Assembly (NCBI GenBank): GCA_033032865.1
Contig: JAWHQI010000121.1
Location: 6,448,001 to 6,512,000, forward strand
DNA length: 64,000 nt
Direction: 5' to 3'
From: Dactylorhiza incarnata
Taxonomy: Eukaryota; Streptophyta; Magnoliopsida; Asparagales; Orchidaceae
Positions 63,481-64,000 of the stretch are shown one piece after another. Under the pieces are notes generated by a model. The model saw only the letters and a program-made list of their open reading frames with translations. It was not told the origin of the DNA and did not search any database. How positions within the stretch are numbered: position 1 is the stretch's first letter; each line of letters opens with the position of its first letter. The position numbers and the translations under genes are program-made.

Positions 63481-63596
63481 ATATTTCTCAAAAACTTTGT
63501 TGTTTTTCCCAGCAATAGCTGTCTATAGAAATTAGGTCTTTATATATATGTATATGAGCAGTCGTGCACGGGGGACCCCGTGTGGGGGGGGGGGGG

Positions 63597-64000
63597 GTGA
63601 CATTGGTCGTGATGGCGACATTTGTCGTGGGGACAACATTTGTCGTGGTGGCGACATTTGTCGAGGTGGCGACATTGGTTGTGGGGGCGACATTGGTCGT
63701 GGGGGCGACAATGGTCGTGGGGGCGACATTGGTCGTAGGGGTGACATTGGTCGTGGGGGCAACATGGGTCGTCGGAGCGACATTGGTCGTCGGAGCTACA
63801 TTAGTCGTCGGGGCTACATTGGTCGTGGGGGCGACATTGGTCGTGGGGGCGACATTGGTCGTGGGGGCGACATTGGTCGTGGGGGCGACATTAGTCGTCG
63901 GGGTGACATTGGTCGTGGGGGCGACATGGGTCGTTGGGGCGACATTGGTCGTCGGAGCTACATTAGTCGTCGGGGCTACATTGGTCGTGGGGGCGACATT
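63597..64000. repeat. 18-bp minisatellite, runs off the window
   Basis: More than twenty copies of GACATTGGTCGTGGGGGC with variants (GTCGTCGGAGCTACATTA). It starts right after a 14-base G run. The minus-strand frame (MSPPRP repeated) is the translation of an 18-base unit and needs no gene to explain it. Confidence 0.9.

Larger units (their letters stand above)
8851..63530 (-). mobile_element. outermost copia-like LTR retrotransposon I, interrupted and incomplete
   Basis: An LTR (8851-10062 plus 52668-53073) is followed on the minus-strand 5' side by a polypurine tract and a degenerate coding region (53259-53498 and 61745-63323). G interrupts the LTR and J interrupts the coding region; both have matching target duplications, which proves that the flanks belong together. 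No pol domain and no 5' LTR are seen before the window ends, so the right limit is approximate and the element may continue past 64000. LTR style (TGTAGGGAAAAACC start on the minus strand, GGAACCACTATAAAATC near U5) suggests a Tork-like copia, at low certainty. Confidence 0.6.

Overview
This window is a purely repetitive stretch of a large angiosperm nuclear genome. I find no intact host gene, no tRNA or rRNA gene and no prokaryotic feature. Plant origin follows from the retrotransposon lineages: Ty1/copia elements, a chromovirus-type Ty3/gypsy element, and Athila-type elements with a tRNA-Asp-like primer site and an Athila ORF-1 protein. Species cannot be named from sequence alone.

Layout. 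Bases 1-2241 are the 5' part of a minus-strand Athila-like element (A), inserted in the LTR of a minus-strand GC-rich Tat-like element (B, 2242-7688). A short unassigned spacer follows (7689-8850). From 8851 to about 63.5 kb the window is one nest built on an old minus-strand copia-like element (I). A second minus-strand copia (G, Angela/BARE-1-like, 10063-52662) lies in the left LTR of I. G was hit three times: Athila-like element C (10596-30260) in its LTR, copia F (31636-38200, plus) in its 3' noncoding region, and chromovirus H (39677-47957, plus) in its reverse-transcriptase gene. C holds a solo-LTR-like insertion D (15086-28517), which holds copia E (20379-26997, minus). Element I was also hit by Athila-like element J (53504-61739, plus). 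The deepest path is five levels: I > G > C > D > E. Seven insertions have matching 5-bp target duplications: G GAAGC, C GCAGA, D GAAAT, E ATATA, F CAAAC, H GCTAC, J AGGGT. The window ends in an 18-bp minisatellite (63597-64000).

Coding capacity. E keeps one uninterrupted 1361-residue gag-pol frame and is the best candidate for an autonomous element. F belongs to the same family but carries a frameshift. H has a full pol frame but has lost most of gag. J has two intact frames (a two-zinc-knuckle gag-like protein and an Athila ORF-1-like protein), no pol, and almost identical LTRs, so it looks young and moved in trans. C, G, B and I are degenerate.

The most unusual signal is shared architecture. 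Every LTR family here carries its own family-specific cluster of short, CG-rich inverted repeats. In five families the cluster lies in U3 just upstream of a TATA-like box. In J, B and I the same motif reappears inside the element, and in J and I it lies immediately upstream of a non-canonical ORF, as if a portable promoter module had been copied there.
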